Shown: one piece after another, positions 17,675 to 25,877 of the stretch
Layout of the letters: each line of letters opens with the position of its first letter
Position numbering within the stretch: position 1 is the first letter of the stretch
NCBI GenBank assembly: GCA_004557035.1
Contig: SFFB01000013.1
Coordinates: 1-43,212 of the forward strand
Reading direction: 5' to 3'
Length of the DNA stretch: 43,212 nucleotides
From: Bacteroidales bacterium
GTDB lineage: Bacteria > Bacteroidota > Bacteroidia > Bacteroidales > Bacteroidaceae
The notes under the pieces: generated by a model
What the model was told of the DNA's origin: nothing
Databases searched by the model: none
The model's input: the letters and a program-made list of their open reading frames with translations, nothing else
Position numbers and translations under genes: made by a program

Positions 17675-17693
17675 ATTTTTATATATGTCCTTG

Positions 17694-17701
17694 CAAATGT
17701 A
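17694..17701 (-). promoter_or_regulatory. -7 box of the Srf-type operon promoter
   Basis: The minus strand reads TACATTTG, a perfect TAnnTTTG, followed by an A/T-rich leader. There is no TTTG at the standard 19-21-base spacing; a TTTTG occurs closer, which is non-standard. It is the only convincing promoter seen before the eight-gene run. Confidence 0.6.
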
Positions 17702-17987
17702 AACAATTATTTCAAAACCGCATTTTAATAATAGGTTTTATGCTTATTTTTTTGAAAAGCCTGTCGTTTTTTGTCGGCAATGCCGCCGTTTTGTTCAAAA
17801 AGCGCGGTTGGTCGTGACGCGGCAACGGCCGTTTCCTGTAAAAATTGAGCATTTTTGTGTTTTGAGCGAAAGATAGGAAAAATGTGCTAAAAGTGCTGGC
17901 TGTTTTTGCCATATTACTGATAGACTGCCTGTTACGGCTAGCAGTATTTTTAAGGCGGTGGCACGGAGCGCCGAAAAGGTGAAAAAA

Positions 17988-18116
17988 TCGCACGAAAAAT
18001 AAGGCGCGTTTTTCCTGAAATAGGGACAGGAAATGCTGACCTTAGCCCCGTAACGCCTTGAAGCACAAAAAAAGAGGCCGGAAAGCCTCTCTCTTCTTTT
18101 TTCTACGTCAAAGATA
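17988..18116. repeat. Dispersed GTAACGC-hairpin repeat, copy 2
   Basis: It shares with 1945-2069 the blocks AATAAGG, GTTTTTCCTG, TAGCCCCGTAACGCC, TGAA, AAAGAGGCC and TAC-TCAAAGATA in the same order. The inner hairpin is AGAGGC, loop CGGAAA, GCCTCT (18073-18090), with A- and T-runs on either side, so it could terminate in either direction. The stretch 17702-17987 between the Srf promoter and this repeat holds no gene or other element I can name. Confidence 0.65.
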
Positions 18117-18187
18117 GACTTTTTTGAGACGGAAGGGAAAGACAAACTTGCTTGGATTAGACGAGCCGCGGAGAAGGGAGGCGAAGT

Positions 18188-18410
18188 CAATAAAAACAAG
18201 TTTTTCTTGTCTCTGGACGCATTTGCACTAACTTTCGCCTGCTGCGCAAGTTAGGCTGCGCTCGGCAAAGTCCAATAAAAAACAAGTTTTTCTTGGCATT
18301 CCGCTCACCTTGCACTAACTTTCTCCTGCTGCGCAAGTTAGGCTGCGCTCGGCAAAGTCCAATAAAAAACAAGTTTTTCTTGGCCTTTGCTCTCGCTTGC
18401 ACTAACTTTG
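18188..18410. repeat. 86-bp tandem repeat, 2.6 copies
   Basis: Units begin at 18188 (85 bp), 18273 (87 bp) and 18360 (partial). Each carries CAAGTTTTTCTTG, then TTGCACTAACTTT, and the first two also carry GCTGCGCAAGTTAGGCTGCGCTCGG-type sequence (in pieces). Such intergenic units are common in Bacteroidales genomes (established, from memory). The third, truncated unit contains the probable promoter for porP. Confidence 0.85.
18380..18410 (+). promoter_or_regulatory. Probable promoter of the porPKLMN operon, inside a repeat unit
   Basis: TTG at 18380-18382, a 20-base spacer and TAACTTTG at 18403-18410 match the Bacteroidota consensus TTTG-N19-21-TAnnTTTG. Units 1 and 2 of the repeat read TAACTTTC at the same place and so lack the final G. 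The promoter implies transcription starting near 18415. Confidence 0.55.
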
Positions 18411-18437
18411 TCCCACGAAAAACAATCACAAAGGCCT

Positions 18438-19448
18438 TTGACCCACAGACATCCTTCTCACAAAATCATTACCCACAACGACTCTACCACTCGCCGCACA
18501 ACGCGACGGGCTGTTTGGTTGTGGACGGCAGTCTGCTGCGCACTTTTCCTTATTTGCCTGCCTGCCACAGCGCAACAAGACCCTGCCTTCTTGCACTATT
18601 GGCAACTCGAACCGCAATTCAACCCTGCCGCCGTGGGACGCTCGCCGATGCTCAACATCAGAGCGGCCTATCAGACTCATGCCACGGGATTTGAAGATGC
18701 CGGAGGCACCATGTATGCCGGTGCCGACATGGCCTTCCAACTGGGCAAAACACGACACGGACTGGGCGTGACGTTTCAGAAAGACGAAATAGGACTCTTC
18801 TCACACCAACGCTTCTCACTGGCCTATGCCTACCACTTCAAACTCTTCGGCGGCACACTGAGCATCGGCGGCGCTGCCGATATGCTCAACGAAAACGTGG
18901 ACGGCGCCAAAGCCGACCTCGGCGACGCCTCCGACCCGGCTTTCCCCTCTTCGTCATTGAGCGGTTCGAAATTCGACGCCTCGGCCGGACTATGGTATGC
19001 CCACGGACCGTGGTACGTCGGACTGTCGGCCCAACACCTCACTGCACCCACCGTGCTCTTGGGCGAAAACAACGAAATCAAAATAAAATCACTCTATAAT
19101 TTTACGGCAGCATACAATATTCGCACACGAAATCCGTTATTTATAATAGCGCCGTCTACCCTCTTACGCTACGACGGCACCGAACTGCGCGCCGACATCA
19201 CCGCCCGACTGCTCTACCAGCGCGACAAAAAGCGGCTCTACGGCGGCGTCAACTACAGCCCGAGCCACAGCGTGGGCGCTTTCGTGGGAGGTTCCTTCCA
19301 CGGCATAGACATCAGCTACTCCTACGACGCCAACACCGAAGGCATCGGCATAGACAGCGGACAACACGAAGTGACCATTGGCTACAGCCTTGACCTTAAC
19401 CTCGGTAAAAAAGGCAAAAACCTGCACAAAAGCGTGCGCTTCCTTTGA
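18438..19448 (+). CDS. porP: PorP/SprF-type outer-membrane T9SS protein
   Basis: This is the type IX secretion membrane protein of the PorP/SprF family, an outer-membrane beta-barrel of the T9SS. After the signal peptide (LFLICLPATAQQ) the mature protein opens DPAFLHYWQLEPQFNPAAVG, typical of the family, and ends in a beta strand with KSVRFL. The frame contains no ATG before residue 80, so the start is unusual. Candidates are TTG at 18438 (reported here, 336 aa), ATT at 18468 or TTG at 18519. The longest frame start, TTG at 18387, lies upstream of the likely transcription start. The TTG at 18519 would remove the Arg-rich n-region of the signal. It is the first gene of the por operon and porK begins 50 bases later. 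Confidence 0.88.
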   Translation: MTHRHPSHKIITHNDSTTRRTTRRAVWLWTAVCCALFLICLPATAQQDPAFLHYWQLEPQFNPAAVGRSPMLNIRAAYQTHATGFEDAGGTMYAGADMAFQLGKTRHGLGVTFQKDEIGLFSHQRFSLAYAYHFKLFGGTLSIGGAADMLNENVDGAKADLGDASDPAFPSSSLSGSKFDASAGLWYAHGPWYVGLSAQHLTAPTVLLGENNEIKIKSLYNFTAAYNIRTRNPLFIIAPSTLLRYDGTELRADITARLLYQRDKKRLYGGVNYSPSHSVGAFVGGSFHGIDISYSYDANTEGIGIDSGQHEVTIGYSLDLNLGKKGKNLHKSVRFL

Positions 19449-19498
19449 CAACAACAAAGGCAGACCAACCCTGCCAACAGCATAAAACTATCTTCACG

Positions 19499-20974
19499 AT
19501 GATGACAGACAACACGCATACCACGCCCCGACAGACCAGACGCCTGATGGGGATTTTGACATCGGCGATGACGCTCGCCTGCGTACTCACAGCCTGTGTG
19601 GGCGGTGGCAGAGCGATGATGAGCGGCGGTGAAGTAACCGGCTCACGCTCGACGACATTCAACGAACCTACGCCCTACGGTATGGTGGAGGTGAAACGCG
19701 GTTTCCTCAAAACGGGCATGGCCGACGGCGACTCGCTCTGGGGCATGCACTCAGCCACCAAAGAAATCTCGGTAGACGGCTTCTGGATGGACCAAACGGA
19801 GGTGACCAACTCCATGTATCGCCAGTTTGTGGAATGGGTGAGAGACAGCATCATCCGCGAAAGACTGGCCGACCCGCAATATGGCGGCGACGAAACCTAT
19901 AAGATCACCGAAGACAAATATGGCGAACCGGTGACGCCTCACCTTAACTGGGCCAAACCCATTCCCTGGCGCAAACCCGACGAAGAGCAGGAACGGGCCA
20001 TCAAGAGCGTTTACCGCACCCATCCCATAGACGGCACGGTGATGCTCGACGTCCGACAAATGACCTATCGCTATGAAATCTTCGACTACGAAAAAGCTGC
20101 CCTGCGCAAATACCGCCTCGACCCGCGCGAACGTAGCCTCAACACCGATCATCCCGCAGATCCCGACGAAGTGGTCATGATTTCAAAAGACACGGCCTAC
20201 ATCGACGACGCCGGAAACATCGTCAGAGAAACCATAGAACGCCCACTCTCGTCGCTCTACGACTTTCTCAACACCTACATCGTCAATGTCTATCCCGACA
20301 CCACCTGCTGGGTCAATGACTTCACCAATGCCAGCAACGAGACCTATATGAGACTCTATTTCTCTTCGCCGACCTACAACGACTACCCCGTGGTGGGCGT
20401 GACATGGGAGCAGGCTGAAGCCTTCTGCGCCTGGCGCACCAGCTACCTGCTAAGAGGACTCGGACCTCAGGCGCGGTATATACAACGCTATCGCCTGCCG
20501 ACAGAAATTGAGTGGGAATATGCCGCACGCGGCAAAGAGGGCAACCCCTTCCCCTGGCAAGGCAACGAAGGCAAGAACGACAAAGGCTGCTTCTTTGCCA
20601 ACTTCAAGCCCGACAAGGGCAACTATACCGAAGACGGCAACCTCATCACGTCGAGAACGGGTATCTATGGCGCCAACAGCAACGGCCTTTATGACATGGC
20701 CGGGAACGTGGCCGAATGGACCAGCACGGTCTTCACCGAAAGTGGCGTCGATGCCATGGCCGACCTCAACCCTCAGCTCAAATACAACGCTGCACAAGAA
20801 GACCCCTATGTGCTCAAACGCAAAAGCGTGAGAGGCGGCTCGTGGAAAGACCCCATATCAATGGTGCGCTCGGCTTGGCGCTCGTGGGAATACCAAAACC
20901 AGCCACGCTCATACATCGGCTTCCGCTGCGTGCGCTCAAAAGCCACCACCACAAGCAGCAATGCTAAAAAATAA
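19499..20974 (+). CDS. porK: T9SS ring lipoprotein PorK/GldK
   Basis: PorK/GldK is an outer-membrane lipoprotein that forms the periplasmic T9SS ring with PorN (established). I start at the first of two adjacent ATGs (19499), giving 491 aa. The lipobox is LTAC in ACVLTACVGGG, about 34 residues in. The body is a formylglycine-generating-enzyme-like (sulfatase-modifying) domain: FWMDQTEVTNSMYRQF, YPVVGVTWEQAEAFCAWR, RLPTEIEWEYAARG, GLYDMAGNVAEWTS, VRGGSWKD and SYIGFRCVR. In GldK this fold is structural rather than catalytic. It ends in a short Ser/Thr/Lys tail. It sits between porP and porL in the standard order. Confidence 0.96.
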   Translation: MMTDNTHTTPRQTRRLMGILTSAMTLACVLTACVGGGRAMMSGGEVTGSRSTTFNEPTPYGMVEVKRGFLKTGMADGDSLWGMHSATKEISVDGFWMDQTEVTNSMYRQFVEWVRDSIIRERLADPQYGGDETYKITEDKYGEPVTPHLNWAKPIPWRKPDEEQERAIKSVYRTHPIDGTVMLDVRQMTYRYEIFDYEKAALRKYRLDPRERSLNTDHPADPDEVVMISKDTAYIDDAGNIVRETIERPLSSLYDFLNTYIVNVYPDTTCWVNDFTNASNETYMRLYFSSPTYNDYPVVGVTWEQAEAFCAWRTSYLLRGLGPQARYIQRYRLPTEIEWEYAARGKEGNPFPWQGNEGKNDKGCFFANFKPDKGNYTEDGNLITSRTGIYGANSNGLYDMAGNVAEWTSTVFTESGVDAMADLNPQLKYNAAQEDPYVLKRKSVRGGSWKDPISMVRSAWRSWEYQNQPRSYIGFRCVRSKATTTSSNAKK

Positions 20975-21036
20975 CATCCGGGCCACAAGCGACCACACGG
21001 CCTTACGGCCCAACCCCAAACTAGCAATCCAACGTC

Positions 21037-22005
21037 ATGCCAAAGATTAATTTCGTTGTTCGCCTGCAACACTGGATGGACAGTGTGCCGGGTCAGACCT
21101 TCCTGAACTATGCTTATAGCTGGGGCGCCGCCATCGTTATCCTTGGCGCCCTCTTCAAACTCACCCACCTGCCGGGGGGCAACCTTATGCTCTTTCTCGG
21201 TATGGGTACCGAAGTGGTGGTGTTTTTCCTCTCAGCCTTCGACCGCCCGTTCGACAAGAACGAAGTGGGACGCGAACTGGCCCAAGACTATGAGACCGAC
21301 GACGAAATCGCCGAGCGTCTGGGTCTGAGCGACGACGATGAGACCGAAAACGATGACGACCAAGAGGCCGTGGGCGACGAAGTAACTTCTGCTGCCGATG
21401 AAACGACTCCGCAACCTGCTTCCGTAGTGGCCGGCGGTGGCCAGACCATTGTCTTTGCCGGTGGTATGGGACAGCCCTCGGGTCCAACCGCTACAGCCGA
21501 ATCGCCCGTAGCCGGTGCCACACCGGCCGCACCCGAAGAAGCAGCAGCCGCAGCCATCAACGCAATGACACCGGCCGGCAGCCAACCCTTTGCCTCAGAG
21601 GCCGAACGCCTCGCCGCCATCATCCGCGTGGCCAACGACGAACTGCTCCACCGCGCCCAAGCTGTGCTCTCGCCCGAAATGGAAGAGGCCACAAAGACCT
21701 ATATCGAAAAACTTCAGACACTCGCCGACACCTTCACCAAAGTCGACGAACAAAGTGCACGCCTGGCCAAAGACAGCGAAGAGATGGAAAATCTCAACCG
21801 CACCCTCACCGGCATCAACAAAGTCTATGAGCTGCACCTCAAAGGCATTAGTCTGCAGGTGGGCACCATTGACCAAATCAACGAACAAACTCAGCGACTG
21901 GCCCAACAGATTGAAGAACTCAACGTGGTCTATGGCCGCATGATTGAAGCCCTCACCGTCAATATGCGTGGCAACGCCCCGACCGGCGGCAACACGGCTT
22001 CGTAA
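21037..22005 (+). CDS. porL: T9SS motor protein PorL/GldL
   Basis: PorL/GldL is the inner-membrane component of the proton-driven T9SS motor with PorM (established). The 322-aa protein begins MPKINFVVRLQHWMDS and has two membrane helices near residues 25-41 and 50-67. Glu59 lies in the second (GMGTEVVVFFLSAF), at the position of the conserved glutamate reported to be needed for motor function. A long cytoplasmic part follows: acidic (DDETENDDDQE), then Ala/Pro-rich, then a coiled coil. This region makes it about as long as Porphyromonas PorL and longer than flavobacterial GldL. The porM start is 17 bases downstream. Confidence 0.96.
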   Translation: MPKINFVVRLQHWMDSVPGQTFLNYAYSWGAAIVILGALFKLTHLPGGNLMLFLGMGTEVVVFFLSAFDRPFDKNEVGRELAQDYETDDEIAERLGLSDDDETENDDDQEAVGDEVTSAADETTPQPASVVAGGGQTIVFAGGMGQPSGPTATAESPVAGATPAAPEEAAAAAINAMTPAGSQPFASEAERLAAIIRVANDELLHRAQAVLSPEMEEATKTYIEKLQTLADTFTKVDEQSARLAKDSEEMENLNRTLTGINKVYELHLKGISLQVGTIDQINEQTQRLAQQIEELNVVYGRMIEALTVNMRGNAPTGGNTAS

Positions 22006-22022
22006 ATAATTCTCCCCACACA

Positions 22023-23576
22023 ATGGCTGTAAAGAAACGTCCGCTCTCCCCTCGCCAAAAGATGATAAACTTGATGTATATCGTCTTGCTGGCTATGCTG
22101 GCCCTCAATGTATCCAATGAGGTGCTCAAGGGCTTCGACCTGGTGGGAGAGAGCCTCAACCGCTCAAAAGACGGCGCCACAAAAGAGAATGAGGCCATCT
22201 ACAATGACCTTGCCGAGCAACTGAAAGCCAACCCGACCAAGGTGCGCCCTTGGTATGACAAGGCTATGAAAGTGAAGCAGATGTCAGACTCGCTCTGCCT
22301 GCTGGCTGAGCACTTGCGGCAGGAAATTGCCATAGAGACCGACGGCCGCGACGGCAACCCCAATGCCCTCGAAAACCGCGAAGACCTCGATGCCGCGGGC
22401 CGCGTGATGCTGGCTCCTATGTCAAGCCGCGGTATGAAGCTCAAAGCCCAAATCGACAGCTACCGCAAACGCATTCTCACCTATGTCAACGATGCAAAAA
22501 AGCAGGCCATCATCGCCTCTAACCTGTCGACCGACGTACCAGACTCCCCCGAGAACACCGGAAAGAATTGGGCCGAATATATGTTTGAGGCTATGCCCTC
22601 GGTGGCCGCTGTGACTATGCTGGCCAAACTCCAGAGCGACGTGCGCGCCGCAGAAAACACCGTCTTGCAAGGACTCATTGCCAACATCGACATCAAAGAC
22701 ATCCGCGTCAATGAGTTGGGCGCCTACGTCTTGCCCGAAGCCACCACCCTCTATCCCGGCGAAACATTCCGCTCAAAGATTTTCATGGCCGCCATCGACA
22801 CCACGCAACGCCCGGAAATCTATGTCAACGGCCGCCGCATCAGCGAAAACGGCCAGTACAGCTTCAACGTGGGCGGTCCCGGCGAATACAGTTTCTCGGG
22901 CTACATCCTGATGAACAACGCCGCCGGCGAGACCATCCGCCGCAACTTCACACAAAAATACAACGTCATAGCGCCGCCTATGGGTGCCACCGTGGCCGCC
23001 GACTTGATGAACGTGCTCTATGCCGGCTTTAACAACCCCATCAGTGTGTCGGCCTCAGGCGTGCCGAGAGACAAAATCAGCCTGTCGATGACCGGCGGCA
23101 GTCTCACCTCGCAAGGTGACGGTAAATATGTGGCCCGTCCGGCCAAAGTGGGACAAGACGTCACCTTCACCGTGACGGGCGTCGTGGGTGGCAAGTCGCA
23201 GAATATGGGTTCGTTCACCTTTAAGGTGCGCAAGTTGCCCGACCCGACGGCCTACATTGCCATTGGCCACGACCGCTTCAAGAGTGGCAAACTGGCTAAA
23301 GCCACTGCCGTAGGACTGCAAGAACTCAGTGCGGCCATCGACGACGGCTTGCTCGACATCCCCTTCCGCGTGTTGAGTTTCGAAACTGTTTTCTTCGACC
23401 GTATGGGCAATGCCCGTCCCGAAGTCTCTGCTGGAGCACGCTTCACCGACGCCCAGCGTGAACTCATCCGCTCGTTGCGCCGCGGCCAACGCTTTTATAT
23501 CTCCAAAGTGCGTGCCATCGGCCCCGACGGCATAGAGCGCAACCTGCCTCAGGCAATGGAGGTGGTCATCAACTAA
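22023..23576 (+). CDS. porM: T9SS motor shaft protein PorM/GldM
   Basis: PorM/GldM spans the inner membrane once and reaches across the periplasm as a dimer to the PorK/PorN ring (established). The 517-aa protein starts MAVKKRPLSPRQKMINLMYIV, with the membrane helix at about 15-35 and a short basic cytoplasmic tail. The periplasmic part begins helical and then has beta domains; recognisable patches are NPISVSASGVPRDK, VTGVVGGKSQNMGSFTF and the C-terminal MGNARPEVSAGARF. Length and order match the family. Confidence 0.96.
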   Translation: MAVKKRPLSPRQKMINLMYIVLLAMLALNVSNEVLKGFDLVGESLNRSKDGATKENEAIYNDLAEQLKANPTKVRPWYDKAMKVKQMSDSLCLLAEHLRQEIAIETDGRDGNPNALENREDLDAAGRVMLAPMSSRGMKLKAQIDSYRKRILTYVNDAKKQAIIASNLSTDVPDSPENTGKNWAEYMFEAMPSVAAVTMLAKLQSDVRAAENTVLQGLIANIDIKDIRVNELGAYVLPEATTLYPGETFRSKIFMAAIDTTQRPEIYVNGRRISENGQYSFNVGGPGEYSFSGYILMNNAAGETIRRNFTQKYNVIAPPMGATVAADLMNVLYAGFNNPISVSASGVPRDKISLSMTGGSLTSQGDGKYVARPAKVGQDVTFTVTGVVGGKSQNMGSFTFKVRKLPDPTAYIAIGHDRFKSGKLAKATAVGLQELSAAIDDGLLDIPFRVLSFETVFFDRMGNARPEVSAGARFTDAQRELIRSLRRGQRFYISKVRAIGPDGIERNLPQAMEVVIN

Positions 23577-23606
23577 TCACTTTGCAAACGGAAAATCATA
23601 ACGACA

Positions 23607-24674
23607 ATGAAACATATCATAGCGCTTATGCTCTGCTGCGTGGCACTGACGGCCACGGCTCAACCGCCCGCACGTCGCCAGGCCGAGACGCAGAAAACCA
23701 CACAGGCCAAGACACCGCAAGGCTCGGCCTATCGTGATTTCCCCACAGCCCCCTCGATGCCGACAGACGCCTCCTGGCGCAGAGACCTTTATCTTTCGCT
23801 CGACCTGACGAAAGACAAAAACGCCGTGCTCTACTACCCCACGACGCCTCAAGACGGCCGTATGAACCTCTTCACCCATCTCTTCAAACTGTTGTTGCAA
23901 GGCAAAATCAAGGCCTACGACTACAAACTCGACGGCAACGAAGACTTCTCAGAGAAAAACCGTGTCGGTGTGAAAGATCTTATGGACCGCTACCACATCT
24001 TCTATGAGTCGCGCGGCGAGCAGGTGCGTGTGAACGACGCCGACCTGCCCTCAGATGAGGTAAAACTCTTCTACATCAAAGTGAGCCGTTACTACGACCA
24101 GCACACGGCCTCGTTCCGCACGGCCGTCACGGCGCTGTGTCCCGTGCTCAAGCGTGGCGACGACGACTTCGGCGGCACCGACTCGCAATATCCTATGTTT
24201 TGGGTGAAATACAGCGACGTGGCACCCTATCTGGGCAAGTTGATGCTTATGGGCAGCAACCTCAACAACGCCGCCCTTATTTCGGCCGACGACTTCTTCA
24301 ACACCGAGGCCTACGAGGGCGACATCTACAAGACGGCCAACCTCCAAGACCGCATTTTGAGCAATTACTGTCACGACGAAACCCAACTGGCTCAAGAGCA
24401 AAAGCGCATCAGCAAGGAGATGGCCGACTTCCAAGACCGTGTCTATGGTCGCGACTCGGTGGCCATGGCCAAAGCGGCAGCCGAAAAGGCCGTGGCCGAT
24501 AGCATTGCAGCCGCCAACGTGAAAGAGAAAAAGACCACGACACGCCGCACCTCCACTACCGGCCGACGCCAGGCCTCCACGACGGTCAAGACCAAGACCT
24601 CAAAACCCAAGAGCACCAAGTCGTCAGGCTCAAGCAAAAACGCCGGATTGAGTGTACGCCGACAAAGGCACTGA
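23607..24674 (+). CDS. porN: T9SS ring protein PorN/GldN
   Basis: PorN/GldN is the periplasmic ring partner of PorK (established). The 355-aa protein has a clear signal peptide (MKHIIALMLCCVALTATAQ) and a GldN body: RDLYLSLDLTKDKNAVLYYP, MNLFTHLFKLLLQGKIKAYDY, FYIKVSRYYDQHT and YPMFWVKYSDVAPYLGKL. The last 60 residues are a low-complexity tail rich in Lys, Thr, Ser and Arg that looks disordered. It is the last gene of the por operon and is followed by a strong hairpin at 24702. Confidence 0.95.
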   Translation: MKHIIALMLCCVALTATAQPPARRQAETQKTTQAKTPQGSAYRDFPTAPSMPTDASWRRDLYLSLDLTKDKNAVLYYPTTPQDGRMNLFTHLFKLLLQGKIKAYDYKLDGNEDFSEKNRVGVKDLMDRYHIFYESRGEQVRVNDADLPSDEVKLFYIKVSRYYDQHTASFRTAVTALCPVLKRGDDDFGGTDSQYPMFWVKYSDVAPYLGKLMLMGSNLNNAALISADDFFNTEAYEGDIYKTANLQDRILSNYCHDETQLAQEQKRISKEMADFQDRVYGRDSVAMAKAAAEKAVADSIAAANVKEKKTTTRRTSTTGRRQASTTVKTKTSKPKSTKSSGSSKNAGLSVRRQRH

Positions 24675-24701
24675 AAAGGCCGTCAAGGCCCTACCAACAT
24701 A

Positions 24702-24743
24702 AAGCGAGCGGACAAGAACTGCAATGTTCCTGTCCGCTCGCTT
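24702..24743. terminator. Bidirectional terminator between porN and upp
   Basis: AAGCGAGCGGAC ... GTCCGCTCGCTT forms a 12-bp stem with additional GAAC/GTTC pairing inside. The T-run is weak on both strands (CTTGTTTGGG on plus), so it is a hairpin terminator by position between two convergent genes. Confidence 0.75.
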
Positions 24744-24791
24744 GTTTGGGTTATGTCTTGACGCAGAATGGTAGGCGTAGTACGGTTGAAA

Positions 24792-25451
24792 TCAAAGCGA
24801 AACCTTCTCGCCGAAAGAGAGGTCGCCGGCGTCGCCCAGACCGGGAACGATGTAGGCCGCGTCGTTGAGTTCGTCGTCGATGGCAGCCACCCACAGCGTC
24901 ACTTCGTCACCGGGAAACTTCTCTGAGAGGCGAGCCACGCCTTCTTTGGAAGCGATGACGCTGCAAATGTGCAGATGGGCCGGCTGCCCCAGCCGGGTGA
25001 ATGCCTCGTAGGCCAAGGCCAGACTGCCACCGGTGGCCAGCATCGGATCAACGAGGATGAATGTGGCACCCTCCAGCCGCGGCGCCGCCAAATAGTCGAG
25101 GCGGATTTTCAGGTCTTCTTTGGTACCCTCTTCGCGATAAGCCGCCACAAAGCCGGCGTCGGCATGGTCAAAGACATCCAGGAAACCCTGATGAAAAGCC
25201 AAACCGGCCCGCAAGACTGTGCCCACCACGATGTGGTCGTCGGGCGTAAGGATTTGTTTCACGCCGAGCGGTGTTTCGATTGTTTTCGCTGAATAGTGCA
25301 ACGTCCGGCTCAGTTCGTAGGCCATCACATGTCCAATGCGCTCAAGATTGTTGCGAAACAGCGCCCGATTGGTCTGATAGCCACGGTGGCGTAGCTCAGA
25401 CATATAAACATTGACCACAGAGGGCCGCTCTTCAAGATTAATGATTTTCAT
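24792..25451 (-). CDS. upp: Uracil phosphoribosyltransferase
   Basis: Upp converts uracil and PRPP to UMP in pyrimidine salvage. The 219-aa protein begins MKIINLEERPSVVNVYMSEL. It carries GTVLRAGLAFHQGFLDVFDHA, the PRPP-binding loop ILVDPMLATGGSLALA, the SVIASKEGV segment and the uracil-binding end YIVPGLGDAGDLSFG. Length and all motifs are as expected. It is a single gene, transcribed toward porN, with a -7 box 30 bases upstream. Confidence 0.96.
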   Translation of the reverse strand: MKIINLEERPSVVNVYMSELRHRGYQTNRALFRNNLERIGHVMAYELSRTLHYSAKTIETPLGVKQILTPDDHIVVGTVLRAGLAFHQGFLDVFDHADAGFVAAYREEGTKEDLKIRLDYLAAPRLEGATFILVDPMLATGGSLALAYEAFTRLGQPAHLHICSVIASKEGVARLSEKFPGDEVTLWVAAIDDELNDAAYIVPGLGDAGDLSFGEKVSL

Positions 25452-25480
25452 GGTAAACTATATGAGAAAGAAGGTTTTCA

Positions 25481-25488
25481 CAAAATTA
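25481..25488 (-). promoter_or_regulatory. -7 box of the upp promoter
   Basis: The minus strand reads TAATTTTG, matching TAnnTTTG, 30 bases before the upp ATG. The upstream region has TTTA rather than TTTG at roughly the -33 position. Confidence 0.5.
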
Positions 25489-25538
25489 CAAAGTTTTTAG
25501 ATTAAACGGCGCGTAGGCTCCAAAAAAAGCGAGTCATT

Positions 25539-25609
25539 GGCAGGTAGAGAAGGATAATCCTCGTGTGTTTGAATTCCCTGCACTTCTTCAGCCTGCCCAT
25601 CACGGCAGG
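25539..25609. other. Inverted-repeat cluster in the upp-pckA intergenic region
   Basis: GGCAGG occurs at 25539-25544 and 25604-25609, with CCTGCC at 25592-25597 able to pair with either. A shorter AGAAG/CTTCT pairing supports the outer stem, and GACGT-CAAA-ACGTC lies just beyond (about 25635-25648). The cluster is between the two divergent promoters and so is probably not in either leader. It may be a REP-type or binding-site element. The rest of 25489-25759 shows nothing identifiable. Confidence 0.35.
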
Positions 25610-25759
25610 ACGCCTTACCGACACTTCTCCCACAGACGTCAAAACGTCATAAACCGCGAAATGACAAATGGGGTTTGCAATTGGCGGCTCTAAGCGGCCC
25701 AGTAATTTAAAAATCAGTTAATAAAGCGCGAAAAGTCAGCATAAAAAAAGCGATTTTAG

Positions 25760-25789
25760 TTTGGGTGAAAACCTTTTTTAGTAATTTTG
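25760..25789 (+). promoter_or_regulatory. pckA promoter
   Basis: TTTG at 25760-25763, an 18-base spacer and TAATTTTG at 25782-25789 form a near-ideal Bacteroidota promoter. It predicts a leader of roughly 80 bases before the ATG at 25878 and supports that start over the frame opening at 25806. Confidence 0.7.
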
Positions 25790-25877
25790 CCCTTGCACGG
25801 GATAAATGTGCCGACAAGCGGTCGGCCTCCGTGAAGAAAGCAACTATATCACAAACCATTTTATTCATAAATCAATT

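Noticed and set aside
18188..18410. CRISPR array
   Set aside because: The units are 85-87 bp with similarity over nearly the whole unit; there are no short repeats with unique spacers and no cas genes.
25539..25600. tRNA gene suggested by a GTTTGAATTCC-like stretch
   Set aside because: No acceptor stem, D-arm or anticodon arm can be built around it.
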